Both the position numbers and the translations under genes were made by a program. This document shows positions 11,567 to 24,400 of a stretch of 64,000 nucleotides of DNA, one piece after another; the stretch's first letter is position 1; each line of letters opens with the position of its first letter. This stretch comes from Sweltsa coloradensis (lineage: Eukaryota > Arthropoda > Insecta > Plecoptera > Chloroperlidae): assembly GCA_024449915.1 (NCBI GenBank), contig JAMZAV010000361.1, positions 495,927 through 559,926 of the forward strand, in the 5' to 3' direction. The notes below the pieces were generated by a model. The model was given only the letters and a program-made list of their open reading frames with translations, was not told the origin of the DNA and did no database searches.

Positions 11567-14103
11567 CAACGGATCAGACCCAAGAGATGCAACTAAAGAG
11601 CGGACATGTCGCGTCAAGGGGAGCACCCAACATCCAGGTAATTAAGGAATCATCATATTATTTAATGTTTTCGTTTAACATTCAATTACAGTATTTCTTT
11701 CATTTTACATTGAGGTATGTAACACAGATTTAAAAACAAACGAAAACATCAAACACAATTAAAAAATTACTACAAACAAATTTTAATAAACTTAAGATAG
11801 GTTAACAATTAATTAACAACAATAACTAGACCTATGGAACTAAGTTATCTGATTAATGATTTGTATGATGCTGATTTAATGACCAAAAATGCCGAAATTT
11901 ATTGGCAACATGTCAATTTTCACCAGAGTAAAACTACGTCATGTATAAGCATACATTTACTTCTCTACTAACTGCCACATAACTTGTTATCACCATGGCA
12001 ACCACCAATCAGAAGCCTTGTAAATATTTACTTAGAGGACTAACTGGCAGATAAATTTGAGCTAGACATTGAAATTCTGGGCGTAAGTTGATTTTATTGG
12101 TACAAGTAGATTAAACGGTAGTAAATACAAAGATGTAAAAAGGGTCCAACCAAACCACACATTCACGTTTTCTTTCTGGTCTTAGGAAGAGGTTAAACCT
12201 CAAGCAGTATGTGCGACCGCTGGAGATCAAGCCTACAGAACGATGCTTGGACAAATCTACCAAGCGGAAGCCCAGGTACGATTTGAATAATTTATCCATT
12301 AAACTGTCTGGTACCCTTAAATATTTTCAACGCACATTGTCAACAGATCAGTAAGCTTATACACATAATTACCAAATGTAAGCCAGGCAACTTATCAACA
12401 TCATCATCATTATCATCCATCGCCGTTTCCCAGGGCGGGGTGATCTTGAGTTTTGCAATAAAACACTACTTTATATCCTCCATATCTTCCCAGCGTCTCT
12501 TCTTGCCTGTAGGTCTCCTTCCATCTCTTCCTTGGCGTCCCCCATCTTCTTCTTCCTTCTTCAATCCTTCGTTCTTTCATTCTCTTGGGCATTCCCTCTT
12601 CCAGCATTCGCTTCATATGTCCAAACCCATCGTAACCGTGTTAAAATAGATTGGTACAGCTTGCTAGCAAGCATTGCAACCAACACTTTAAAATATATAC
12701 TTGATTCAGAGTTCTTATCAGCCAAAACCAAACTCAACTATCTTTTGTTGTTCATACATAAAATATAAAGATGCATGTAAAAGGATTTTTTTTTTGATTT
12801 TACTGTGTTTTCATGTACATTTCTAGCATTTTGAAACATCTATTATTTACCCACGTCCAAAATATTGTGTATGAGATTTTCTCTCAAATTATGTCATAAA
12901 GGTGAAGAAGTATATGTCCAGCGCGAGTTTATCCTCCCACATACCCGGTTAGAGAGATACATTATGACATATTGTTTGACGTACCCTTAAAAAACAAAAC
13001 ACATAAAAAAACATCATTGCTAGCACCCAGAAGCTGGTTTCTCGTCGCCACCCCTAATGAATAGTTATTATCTTGAGGAAATGCAGTCAGAGGCGGTGAC
13101 TCGGGCCGAGCAGATAGCGGCGTCTGCGCAGAAGCGTCTACAAGAACTTATCACGCGCATTCGGTCGCTGAAGATCGAGCTGGAACAGATGCAACATTCG
13201 GCCGCGGTTGCAGTGGAAACCGCCAAACAGTCACAGGCCACACTTGGATCGCACGATAAGTCAATGTTCGAAGCGAGACAAAAGGTGAATTTAAGAGTCT
13301 AATCTAAAGACTGATAGAAGTCTGGGCCCGGGGTTGAAACATCCCCGGGTATTCCACTGCTGATTGTACGAGGCGCGAAAAGAGCCAAAGTCCATCTCGC
13401 AAATTCCAGTTAGTAACTATAGGCGATCGAGCTCTGGATTAAAGTGAGAAACACCCTTGATTGTGGCTGGATCTGTCCAACACGGGTCTGTTCTTCCCAC
13501 ATCCCGTAGACTAGAGATGCGCATAATAACGTAACGGTTGACGCTCCCCTAAACCTAGTAATATTTCATTCTAGTGTGAAAAATGCCTATCTGCTAGTTA
13601 GATTGGAGAAGGTTTGACGGGTTGGGAAAGCAAAGAGAACATAAATCCCAGCCTGAAGGGCTGGGGGCGACAAAATTTTTCACCTGCTGATGCCAACTGC
13701 AGCTAATTTAAAGTTGTTATAAGTATTTTAGTTAATTTAATGTAGGTAACAACTTTAAATTAGCTGCAGTTGTCATCAGCAGGTGAAAAGTTTTGTCGCC
13801 CCCAGCCCTTCAGGCTGGGATTTATGTTCTCTTTGCTTTCCCAACCCGTCAACCCTTCTCCAATTCTAGTAATGATTGTAAATTCCATGGGAAGTGTGTA
13901 GTTTTATTCTCACAGAGTTGTCTCTTGTTTTAAAGGTAGATACACTCTACTCGGAGATGACAGCTATAGAAGCGCAGATGGCGCAGAACCTTTGCGCAGC
14001 AAAACGAAAAAAGAGGAGGGGAAAGGAATCGCGCCCGAAACGCGGCGCCTACAACTGGCCCAGCCACGTGTGGACATCGCGGAGACTTTCAAGTACGATC
14101 TGA
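11567..14103 (+). CDS. DUF745-like exon cassette 1 (four exons)
   Basis: Predicted exons are 11,567-11,637, 12,186-12,275, 13,078-13,284 and 13,936-14,103. All have AG and GT borders, and their phases join without stops. The first enters in phase 1, matching the donor at 9,865, so the simplest model makes this the 3' end of the repeat-protein gene. The third exon encodes a ~69-residue coiled coil (RAEQIAASAQKRLQELI...) and the fourth a VDTLYSEMTAIEAQMAQ helix with a basic KRKKRRGK tail. Intron positions and residues match cassette 2 exactly (AEAQ| versus AESE|VK, and ARQK|VD in both), and the first of these two also matches the DUF745 gene at 43,798. DUF745 (Pfam) is an insect family of unknown function. 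The 13,078 start is a choice between two in-frame acceptors (13,078 or 13,087). The C-terminus is uncertain: another frame after about 14,010 reads through to a stop at 14,151. Confidence 0.7.
12395..12640 (-). mobile_element. 3' end of a non-LTR retrotransposon (LINE)
   Basis: Read on the minus strand, 12,640-12,413 gives FGHMKRMLEEGMPKRM and then RRRWGTPRKRWKE. This is the usual extreme C-terminus of LINE endonuclease/reverse transcriptase polyproteins (FGHxxRM then GRPRxRW). It is followed by a GATGATAATGATGATG simple-repeat tail near 12,400-12,420. The rest of the element is absent, so this is a 5'-truncated, dead copy inside an intron of cassette 1. Confidence 0.7.
13322..13556 (+). repeat. 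R1 interspersed repeat, partial
   Basis: It shares the GATTGTACGAGGCG, CATCTCGCAAA, GAGCTCTGG and AACGGTTGACGC blocks with other R1 copies. The middle GACGACA segment is deleted. It lies in the intron between the coiled-coil exon and the last exon of cassette 1. Confidence 0.5.
13595..13869. mobile_element. Foldback (hairpin) MITE
   Basis: Two arms of roughly 115-120 bases are nearly perfect reverse complements. The left has GATTGGAGAAGG, GACGGGTTGGGAAAGCAAAG, GCCTGAAGGGCTGGGGGCGA and TTCACCTGCTGATG; the right has the same in reverse and ends TTCTCCAATTCTAG. The ~35-base loop is AT-rich. A short related piece lies near 36,292-36,352 (GGGCGACAACACTTTTCACC). Confidence 0.75.
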
Positions 14104-14581
14104 GAGCCATACGATCTTATTTAGAGTCTTCCAACTCGCAGTCACAGAACTGATTTTCAGTGGTGGACAGTAAACCAAATACAATTTAATGAAAATATCT
14201 TGAGTGTGTGCTGATGTGATCCTTTTCAAAATCCACATTTTGATTCTTGTGAATGTGTTTTAAGTGGGATATAAGACGAATACACAACAACTCACGAACA
14301 ATCATAAAATAGAAAACACTTTAGTGCGTGAACGCGAGACAACTGTGAATGATGTGATGTTCAGCAATTAACCATGATATTGAATTCCTGATGAAGAAAA
14401 CAGCATAGTTTTTTAAACATAGGCAAATAAAGAACACCACAGCGACATAACAGCCCGAACATTAGTAAATTTAATCAACTGGTCGTGAGACACCATCATT
14501 TTTTTTTAAATAAATTAGTGCTGTTTTAAGCGATATTTCCTTGAATTCCATTTAAGTTTGTATTTTCCCTATTTTATTCAG

Positions 14582-17220
14582 GGATGCCACAATCAGAATA
14601 TGGAGCGCTAGGGCGTCAACAGCTTGATATACATCCAAGAAAAACATCCCGTCTCGCGACTCGATCCACATCGCCTTATTTGATGCTAGGAAGTAGATCG
14701 GCACGGGATTTTAAACCAGAAGGAGGTCCGGGACAAATTCGGAGACAAACTATGGGACAGCGGGCTGGACTAGCTCAGAGACAAGCTCAAGGACAAATAC
14801 CATGTCCGTGCAGGGAACAAGGACCGGGACAAAATCCGGGACAAGTTCCGGGACAAAATCCGGGACAAAATCCGGGACAAAATCCGGGACAAGTTCAGTT
14901 ACAAAATCCAGGACAAGGTTTGGTACAAATTCCGGTGCAAGGTCCGGTACTAAACCCCGGACAAGTTCAATTACAAAGTCCTGGACAAGCGTCAGCACCA
15001 ACTCCGGCACAACTATCAGCGAAGGCCGCCATGAACCAACTGGAGGCGCAATACCAGCAGAAGATGCAACAAATCTACGTGGCAGAATCTGAGGTGAACT
15101 CATAATTAGTTTTGAATTAGAGGTGAACTCAATTAATTTCGAATCAGAGGTGAAATAATTAGTTTTCTTACGATTTTGCAAATCAAGAAGTAGATTTTTT
15201 AAATAACATATTTGTACTCGGCAACTTTACCAAGATTAGGACTGCTGATGAAGGTTTTGAAAGTCGGGTCAGGTTCGGGTATCAAATTGAGTAAGCTTGT
15301 CTGGACCGGCACCTCCACCAATAATGTATGTATATCGTTGACCGGCACCTCCACCATCATCCAAAAATATATTTATGGGAACCCGGAAATCAGATACCTT
15401 TTTTGACGATTGGGTCGGCACCTAAATACTCAACCCAGCCCGAAATTTCGGGTACACGCTCACCACTAACCAAGATATTATTTCAATGTGAACAATCTGT
15501 TTACTTAAGAGATATGCTTCCTATTTTGGGCACTCCTGTACACATGCTTGTTTACATCAAAATTTTTCGTGCTTCATCCGAGAAGGATCTAAATAAATTG
15601 TCAACCATACGCTAAGATTTACCATATTAATCAAACTTTAATGTACGGCAAGCAAGTAATGAAAGTAACCCCTCTTTTGGTTGCTATAATACAGCTTTTA
15701 AATAATATAGGTTTGTGATTACACAATTTAGACTCATTAGATTCTTGTTTACTATCATGCGAACGCTAATGAATTTCCAACAATAATTTTGAGACGACAT
15801 TTTTAGACTAAGAATTGCTAGTGTAAATAAAGAAAGCACATTGCATTATTATTTACATTGATATTCTGTCAGTGTTCCAACGCAAATTATTTTAATGTAG
15901 TAAAGTTGCTACTAAATTACAATGCAAAATACAATTACATTGAAGGAAAAAGACTCAAAGTTTGCCACAGCTGTCAGGATGTATAAGAATGTACCCAAAT
16001 TGCGGACAGTCTACTAGTAGCTCAATATTCCTTTGAGATGCTTTTATATTTATCTTTCGGAGGAATGGTAGCCCTATAGGCGTGTGATTGTTGTGTTCGC
16101 AGGTAAAACTTGAGGCCGAAGAGGTACTTCGCGCTGAACAGGAAGCAGCCAACTCCCAGAAGCAGCTCCAAGAGATCGCCAACATGGTGTGCGTTCTCAA
16201 GGTCGAGCTGCGACACACGCAGAAGATGGCGGTTGCTAGCGCCCAGGCGGCGAGTCAAGCCCAGTGCCAGTTGGCACAACATGATCAGCTTATGTACAAC
16301 GCACGACAGAAGGTAAATACTTACAATCTTGGGCAAGTTACTCGAATATGGAACTTTGAAAATGTACATTACTTTTGCAGAAAAGGCCTTTTAAGTTCAT
16401 TTTAAAAGTTACTCATCCATACAAAAAAGTCAACTCTTTAGGAAGAACATGAAGTTACAAACACTAGTTTCAATACATTGTTTTGCAGTATTAGAGATAC
16501 AATTTGAGTTCATTGTTGTATTGTAACGGAAATTCGGCAAAATTACGACTCTATTATCTATACGTACTTTTCCGGGACCCTTAAATTTTTTCCAAGTTCC
16601 CAAAATATTATAGCTTTGCTTTGCTTTGATTTTTAAAAAAAGAACGCGTTCCCACAAAAAAGACCAAGTTAACGCTATCGGCGCCGACACCACCGACGAA
16701 CGATACACATTTTTGTGACCCTGGGGGTCAGGGGACGAGAATAGCCCACACTAAAGAAGAAACCCGGCACCTCCACCAACAATATTAATTTATCAAATAA
16801 AACCATAGGCTTCGCTCCCTTTACTTCTGCACCCCGTGCTCGTTGCTATTCTTTGCAAGTTTAACAAAAGTCGCAGTATTATCAAGAAGAAAATAATAAT
16901 AATATAAAACCTCTATTCAAACATGCGTCGGGTCGGGGGGTGACGAGTCACCATTTCCTCAGGCTACGGCTTATCAGTGCTTGCAAGCCAGGCTCAGCAC
17001 CTCATCTTCTTTGCTGTCTGTTAAGACAGGCATTTTCACTAGTTCTCTCTATTTCTGTTTATTGTTTTTCTAGGTGGATTCGCTGTACTCACAGATTACC
17101 AACGTTGTTGCTGACATGGCGTTGAAAAACATTTGCAAGCGAAAGCGACGCAAGACTCGCGGGACCAGAAGATGTAGCGCGAAAAGAAAAGTACCAAAAG
17201 TTAAACCTAAATATAAATAA
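14582..17220 (+). CDS. DUF745-like exon cassette 2 (three exons), paralogue of cassette 1
   Basis: Exons are 14,582-15,093, 16,103-16,312 and 17,074-17,220, with good acceptors (TTTATTCAG, GTGTTCGCAG, TTTTTCTAG) and donors (GAG|GTGAAC, AAG|GTAAAT). The first exon enters in phase 1 and contains a low-complexity GQNPGQ/GQVPGQ tract. The second is a 70-residue coiled coil (VKLEAEEVLRAEQEAANSQK...). The third reads VDSLYSQITNVVADMAL and ends in a very basic KRKRRKTRG tail, with TAA at 17,218-17,220. No signal-peptide exon was found in the 480 bases between cassettes. Cassette 2 therefore either is an alternative 3' end reached from the phase-1 donor at 9,865, or is a 5'-truncated duplicate. The shared exon structure supports homology to cassette 1. 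Function is unknown; nuclear or secreted location cannot be decided. Confidence 0.7.
14815..15005 (+). repeat. GQNPGQ coding minisatellite
   Basis: Twelve-base units (GGACAAAATCCG and relatives) encode GQNP, GQVP and GQVQLQ in frame. The tract lies in the first exon of cassette 2 and is probably variable in copy number. Confidence 0.75.
15303..15420 (+). repeat. CCGGCACCTCCACCA motif, two close copies and a variant
   Basis: Copies of the dispersed motif start at about 15,306 and 15,342, with a degraded GTCGGCACCT near 15,413. They lie in the first intron of cassette 2. Other copies are at about 16,763, 20,292, 20,421, 20,473, 29,140, 35,211 (-), 36,162 and 56,705. Confidence 0.6.
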
Positions 17221-17254
17221 TTACTTTAACGAATGGTATGTTATAGATTTTTTA

Positions 17255-17260
17255 AATAAA
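17255..17260 (+). terminator. Poly(A) signal of cassette 2
   Basis: AATAAA lies 35 bases after the TAA at 17,220, the normal place for a cleavage signal of the upstream transcript. Confidence 0.6.
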
Positions 17261-18416
17261 CGTTTTGTAGACCTACGAAGTTTCAGAACAATAATTTAAT
17301 ATTTAATACAAATTTGAATGCTTTTGCAATAACCCTTAGTCTGCAATACCAGTGATAATTTTTTTCTGGAACTTTTCCTGAAGCCAGTTTTTATCGGATT
17401 GGTACCAGCCTTTTGCGTTTAATGTTGTGGTTAGTGTATATTATGCAGTCTTCTATAGCGGTACATTAAAACAACACACATTTAAAAAAGTGAAAATATA
17501 TTAAATGGAGATTTGTAAATCATCAAAATTGGTTAATTTCGGTATTTATTTGTGCGTAATGCGCAATAATGTTTAGTAATCTTTGACTCTAGAAGAGTGA
17601 ACATATCATTCCTTGACAATTACGCAAAATTGCATATCGATCGGATGATTACTGGAAACAGTAAAAGTTCAAAAAACAGTTTCAAATAGGTATATAGTTG
17701 ACTTAAAAGTTTATAATAACGTTAATCATACAATCAACAACAGATTGTGAGTTATAAATGAATATAATTTATTTATATGATACAATTTAGCCTTAGAACA
17801 TTTTAAAATGTGTAAAACATTCCAAACAAGGCTAAACTAAACTTAAACTAAAACATAACACAATATGTGAGTTGTAAACGTTATTCTGATTACTGATTTA
17901 AGATCAACAATCTCAATCTAACTACATCGTAAACAAAATGTTGAAACATTTTTTAAAGAAAGGTAGAGAGATTGATTGATTGATTGATTGATTGATTAAT
18001 TGAAGGAAACGTTAAAAAGAGCGATGTGAATAGTGCCACAAGGTGACGTAAGTGAAGCTGTGTGACGACAGGAAAAAGTGGTAGATGCAAGATTAAGATG
18101 AAGAAACGCTGAGCCAGGCTACCTCGGTACCAAACAATTTCGTGCCCCAGATATTGGTAGAACAACATTATTTTCGGTGTCTTTTCTGGAATGCTAACTT
18201 TTTGTCAACTAATTTGATTCCGTTCTCGTCAGCACAACTTAAAGAATAATTTTAGGAAATATTTTACTTGATATGGATTTGATAGATGAAATTCTAGCTT
18301 ATTCTTGAAAATGGATCAATGTTCACTGGTTCAAATAAGAATACGTATTTTCACGGTGTTATTTTTCTCTACGTTTTTCATGACGTAAAAGATTAAAAAC
18401 ATAATAAAGTGGAACT
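17261..18416. other. Intergenic region between convergent genes
   Basis: AT-rich sequence with a short GATT microsatellite at about 17,968-17,999. No exon, RNA gene or known repeat was recognised. The cassette 2 transcript (+) and OR A (-) converge on it. Confidence 0.5.
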
Positions 18417-21400
18417 TCACTCTGCTTCCATGCTTTTCATCACCATGAAGTATTTGTACGCTCCGTGAGTCACCTGGAAAAGATAAACACTAAAAGTTTT
18501 ATAATAATTGAGTTTCCCGAATGGTATTCAAACGTTGAGACTCTAAAAATAACAAATGGTTTCAGACAGAGCAACTACCTAAATGCGAATTAAACTTGAC
18601 TAGAAGTCAAAAACGCTTTTGTGAACTATTTTTAAGGTGAGAAAATAAACAAACAATTCAAAATATACTGAGGGAAAAGCATTTAAGAATGGTTTAACTA
18701 ATAGACCAAATTAAAATTCTCCTTTTTTATCTTCTGACCCTTTAGGGCTCGGGGACCAATTTTGCCTTGGTCTTTTCTCTTCTTATTGTTCAAGGCGGGA
18801 AAAGATGCAAAGTCCACCTCGCAAACATCAGCTAGTTCCAGAGAATCTAGAGGAGTCGTCTTCGACGTTTCTGTTATTTTGTAGGAATACAATCAAACCA
18901 AAACCATAAAACGTAATGGTCCCTTGTGTCTGGGCCTGCTACATCAAACCGCGCGCAAGTAACGAAAATCATAATTATAAATCACACAAATGATAAATAG
19001 CTTACCTCAGCGAATATCGGCATCGAAAGTGGAATAAAGCTTAAAACGCGAATAACAATGGGAGAGTTTGACCTTGAGATAATGATGCCCAATGATCGCT
19101 TGAAGCTCTCTGAAGCTCCCAGCCAATCACAGGCGTAGATTGAGTCCTGGACGCGGGAACTCTGAAATAGCAAAGGAGTAGTTTGATCCTGAGATTGTGC
19201 TTCTTTTTTTGTTTTGTTATATTGTTTTTATAGTACGCGACTATGACGCTGTTATTAAAAAATTTAAAGACAGAAATTAAGAAAGTGCCTTACACATTTA
19301 AACGAAGTTAGATACTACGAACCCACGACCAATATCTGGTTGAGTGACACCTGCATATGCCAGATATTTTATTTATCGTCGAGGACCTCATTCCCTTTAC
19401 TCTTGACGACCAACCTCGACGATATGACCGATGAGAAAGACGACAACGGTATGAAACACTTTCCTTATATATATCTAGTTCTGTACAACACTGGTCCGCT
19501 AAACGCAGACTAACAGCTGACGCGCCCGTAAACCAAATAAACGTCAGCACTATCATTGTAGTATTAAAAAAATACCGAATGTCAACCATTTATCATTAAG
19601 TTAGGTCATGTATCTTTTAAAGTCTGGTATGCTTTTAGTATTTAAATAAAATTAGTAAGTTCATTTTCAAATTTAATATCTTGGGGTTCATCATTAATTT
19701 TATTAATTTTATTGCTTTTGAGATAAGTTTTAAAATAATAATAAATTATAAATATGTATTTATTAATTGTTTACGATTTAAGTACAGCTGTGCAGCCATT
19801 TTACATTAAATCTTATAATATAACATTTTTTTAAATTTATTTTTTGTAATAAGTAAAACACAACACTACTTTATATTATGTACACAACACAATATATATA
19901 GTACAGTAAATGATTATTGACCCGTCAATAACTATGGTTGTGCCTGGTTTAAGTGGAGGCGAAGTGCAGTAAGAAATGACCTGAAGTTGATAATACTAAA
20001 CAACAACAATAACTAGAGATGTGCAAAAATGGTTTTTAAAAGTTTGAAAATTCGCGCCTTGAAAATAAAAATTCGCGATTTGTCGCGATTTACCATAAAT
20101 CACAATTTTCTCATGCAAAACTAAAAAAAAATCTAAAAAAAAAAAAGTTTCAGGATAATTTGATTGATTTTAATGATTTAAAAGAAAAACAAGCACATGA
20201 GAGTGAAGTTCAGAATCAGTTTTAATTTTAAGCTCAATTTCAGCCTTCATTTTTAAGTTTCCAACAGTTTTTACCAGAATTAATTTCGGCTACCCGGCAC
20301 CTCCACCAAATTTACGAAATTATTAATTTTTTATGCAATGTCTTTTGATATGGATATGAAGTATTTTGAGCTTTCTCTCGTTCAAACGATGATTATAATC
20401 TCACAATCGCGTTGTATGATCCGGCACCTCCACCATATGTACCAGACAGGATTAATTTAATTTCGACTACGTACCCGGCACCTCCACCAAAACTTTGAAT
20501 TTTTTTAAAAGACATAATTGCTGATTTTGCCACTAGTTCGCGGTATCAACAAAAATTTCGCAAAAATTCCCGAATTGGAAATTGGAACCATTCAATCACA
20601 ATTCAGGAGATTCATGTGCAAATTGAATTTGAAGGGATTATTGCAACTTTAAAAAAATTCGCGAATTTCGTTGTCACCATTTTTGCACATCTCTAACAAT
20701 AACAATAGGTTATCCAAAATAAGTATAATAATGACTTACAATTGCTTCGATCTCGTTCGCCAGAAAACAGAAAACAAAAAGTTCCAAGATGCTGAAACAC
20801 AGCGATAACACAAGAATGAAGTCCTGGATCCGCAGAGCTGGGGTCTGGAAGAGAGGAAGTTAGTTTTGGATGAGCGAAGCGAAGACTTCAATTTCACTGA
20901 CCCCCCAAAACATTTAGCTCGGGTGTTTTTTTTTGTTTTTTTTGTCTGTTTGTTCGTTCTCTACTGGGCAAATGGCATATGCGATCTTGATGAAAATTGG
21001 AGGGGACCTTCGAAATCTCTGAACTTAGACGTGCCACGTTTTTGGGTACAATCGAAGAAATATTTCTCATAAATATCGTACTTTTACGATTTTCCCCCCG
21101 ATTTTTAGTGCGATATTTTCGTGACATTTGGGTTGATTCTGACCAAACGGGTGGGGCTACAATGTCCATATTTCACATGGGCATTAAGGTAATGTCGATG
21201 CATTGCATTTTGAAAGAAAAAATTGAAAAAGTTAGCCAGAATCTATAGAAATAAAGGTTTTAATAAGTTTTTTGAGGAATATAATTACAATTAACAAGTA
21301 ACTATAGAAACTTGGCAACAATCACCTACAATGCGTTTAAAAAGCACTTGCAAAAGAAAAGACATCCCACGAAAACTAAAAACATACAAAAAAGCTCATC

Positions 21401-24400
21401 CATTAACGCGACTAAAAAAAGCGTTTGCGAAGCTTTCTTTTTTTTTAAATCGTGGGAAAACCTGTTATAGGGTGCAATTAGCCCCTCTTCAGGTGAACTA
21501 GGTATGTGCGGATAGGCTATTGTGAAGGGATGTCCTAGGGCTATTTAAGAGGACTCAATCCTTGCATTCGCCTTAACGACTGAGGAAAACCTCGGAAAAA
21601 ACCTTCTGTCAGGATTGCCGGTTTCGACGGGATTCGAACCCGGGACCTCCCGTATCAGAGTCGAGCGCTTAGCGCCCGAGCCAACACTGTCGGTGAAGCT
21701 TCCTAGTAGTAAAATACATAAATAGGGTTTTGTGAAAATGATTGGAAATGACGTTGAAGGATAACCCAGCAAACAGAACAGTGCGGGCAACTTGCGAGCC
21801 ATACGGGCAATGTGGGCAGTGCGGGCTATTTGCGGATTACGGGCATCTTGGTAATTGCCCTCATGTTGCCGTTAGGGCGGTTTATGGGCACGTTGAAATT
21901 TGCCCGTAAAATTTAATATCCATCTTACCCGTATCTTGCCCTAAGGGCGAGATACGGGCAAGATGCGGGCATCATGGTTGCGGGCGGATTACGGGCAAGT
22001 CTCCATCTCGCCCTAATGGCAAGATGAAGCAAGATGCGGGCATCATGGTTGCGGGTGGATTACGGGCAAGTCTCCATCTCGCCCTAATGGCAAGATGAAG
22101 AAAGATGCGGGCATCATGTTTGAGGATGGAATCTGCTCCAAGAACACTGCAAAGTGGACTCAAAAGAATTGTAGTTAGATGAATTTACACTGGTTTTACA
22201 TCTTGTTTGTTTGTTTGTCCGGTCCCATACGGCCCTACGACCAAATAGTTTGAGCTTAAATTTTAAACAGACATCCGTGACCAGGTAACTGAGAACTGCT
22301 AACAAAATGAGAAAAATCCGTTACCATTTCAACCTACAAGAAATTAATAATAAATTGAAAAATATAATGGAAATTTGTAGTTTTTATTTTAATTTAACGA
22401 CAATGGTTTTGTTTTGAAGAATTTTTGTCAGGCCGTGATTGTATTCAGTGACCAAAATGTATCGAATCTTGCACGCTCAAGGTTCCCCTAAATTCCACTG
22501 AGAGATTAAGTAAACCTTGCAATCTTTGGTCGTGTTTCGTACTGCCCATGTTTTCGTAGTATAGTATGCATTTCAAAACATGTTTTATAATTTTTTAAAT
22601 ACGATCCAGAAATTAGAAAATCTTTCCCGACGGAGGGTTTGAACCTAGGTCTTCCACATTTCGGGTATAAAGGGCACCTTCGCCAACTAGACTAGGAACA
22701 CGCCAAAGTAGTTGTTAGACGAGTGAGCAAGTCATTGTGTGATGAGTACCCGGGACAGTTGCATTTAAGTTTGATAATAATTATAAAAATATAATTAATA
22801 GGATTTTGAGCGTCAAATATAAGGCCATAATGCGCCACTCTATAGCCTATGATAGGCATGGAGAGGCCCTAGGTAGGGGGAAGAAAGGGAATGTTACCGG
22901 GTATCAACACATGGCTCACTCACTCGTCTAACAACGAGTTAGTCGTTTTCCTAGTAAGTTAAAAATATTGTAATAATTGTATTAATATGAGCAGATTGTA
23001 AGTTTATTCACACAAGGTATAGTTATCTTATATATATACTGATTTAAGTCTATTATTAATGATTTATGACACTTCCATTAAATTACACATTATTATGTAT
23101 TAGCACTTCATTATGTACAATTATATTCATATTATAATTATTTCTTAGCAAATCCTCACGCATTCTCTCCGAAATTGTATACACATTTTTTTTGTTTCAC
23201 ATTAAGTTAATAAGTCTCACCTAATATACAAAATTAATTTTTGTCAGTGCTTGTTTGGTTAATTGTACAATCCAATAAGCCTTTTTTTTATTCTTGTTAA
23301 ATGTTCATGTAGATTTTAAGTCTATTTAAAAAAAATTTTATCTGTGAATGTCATGTCTTCACTTATTTTAAATTTAAGAACCAATATAATCAAGGTTATT
23401 CTCTACATTACGATTAGTATTTGAGTATGTTTCATTTCAGTATATTTGTTGAAGCCTATCAATGAAACAAATAATGAAAGTATCTAAGTTTAAATATTAA
23501 TTTTTAGTTAAAAAATCATGAACCATAAGTTAAAGAAACAAAATAAAACAAAACACATAACAAATTATACCGAAAACGCAAGTAGCGTCTGCAGTGCTAC
23601 GTTCCGCAATACACGCACATGGGCTAAAGACGCTTGTAAGCCAGCTAACGCGCCCATGTACTCACAGGTGCAGTGTCCGAGTGGGTAACGCGTCCGGAAG
23701 TGGAGGAAGGTGTCTCGTGTTCGAGTCCGGGTCTTGGCGATAAAATTTATACTTCTGATGTTCTGTCTATATAATTGTACTTGTTCTCTCCTTATCGATC
23801 TCTAATATGAAATTAGTAAAACCCCTTAAAAGTGATTAATTTTATAATTTTTTTTATTCTTATTTTTAGTTCGTGGGTTACTTGCGTGTATACTAGATGG
23901 CGTAGCGTACGTGGACTTGCATGTACGGGCAGGATGAGCCACAATGCGGGCTTGCCAGTATGGGCAGGATGAGCTACAATGCGGGCTTGCCCGTACGGGC
24001 AGGATGCGGGCGGGGGGGACATATTTTTAAGGGCGCCCTCATGGCATGCCCGTACGGGGCCCGTACGGGCAACTTGCGGGCAGGGATGCGGGCATGATGC
24101 GGGCAAGATGATTTCTGTTTGCTGGGAACCCGCTAAAAGCCCTCACTAAAGTGATTGGATATTGCTTAACGTCTCATATTTATGCACTTTGGCTAATCGA
24201 GACGATGAGTGGTGATAGATGAGGATGAAGTATCAACAGAAGGGAGGAGGGGAAACCCGGTACCGGCACGTAGCCTACTCCTTTCGAAAAGTACCAAGGG
24301 GACCAACGGCTTAACGTCCCATCCGAAAGGACGGTGTAACTTTGACAGTCATGTAGGTTCCTCCACTAACCCGGACTGCCGAGCAGACATCGAGGAGAAC

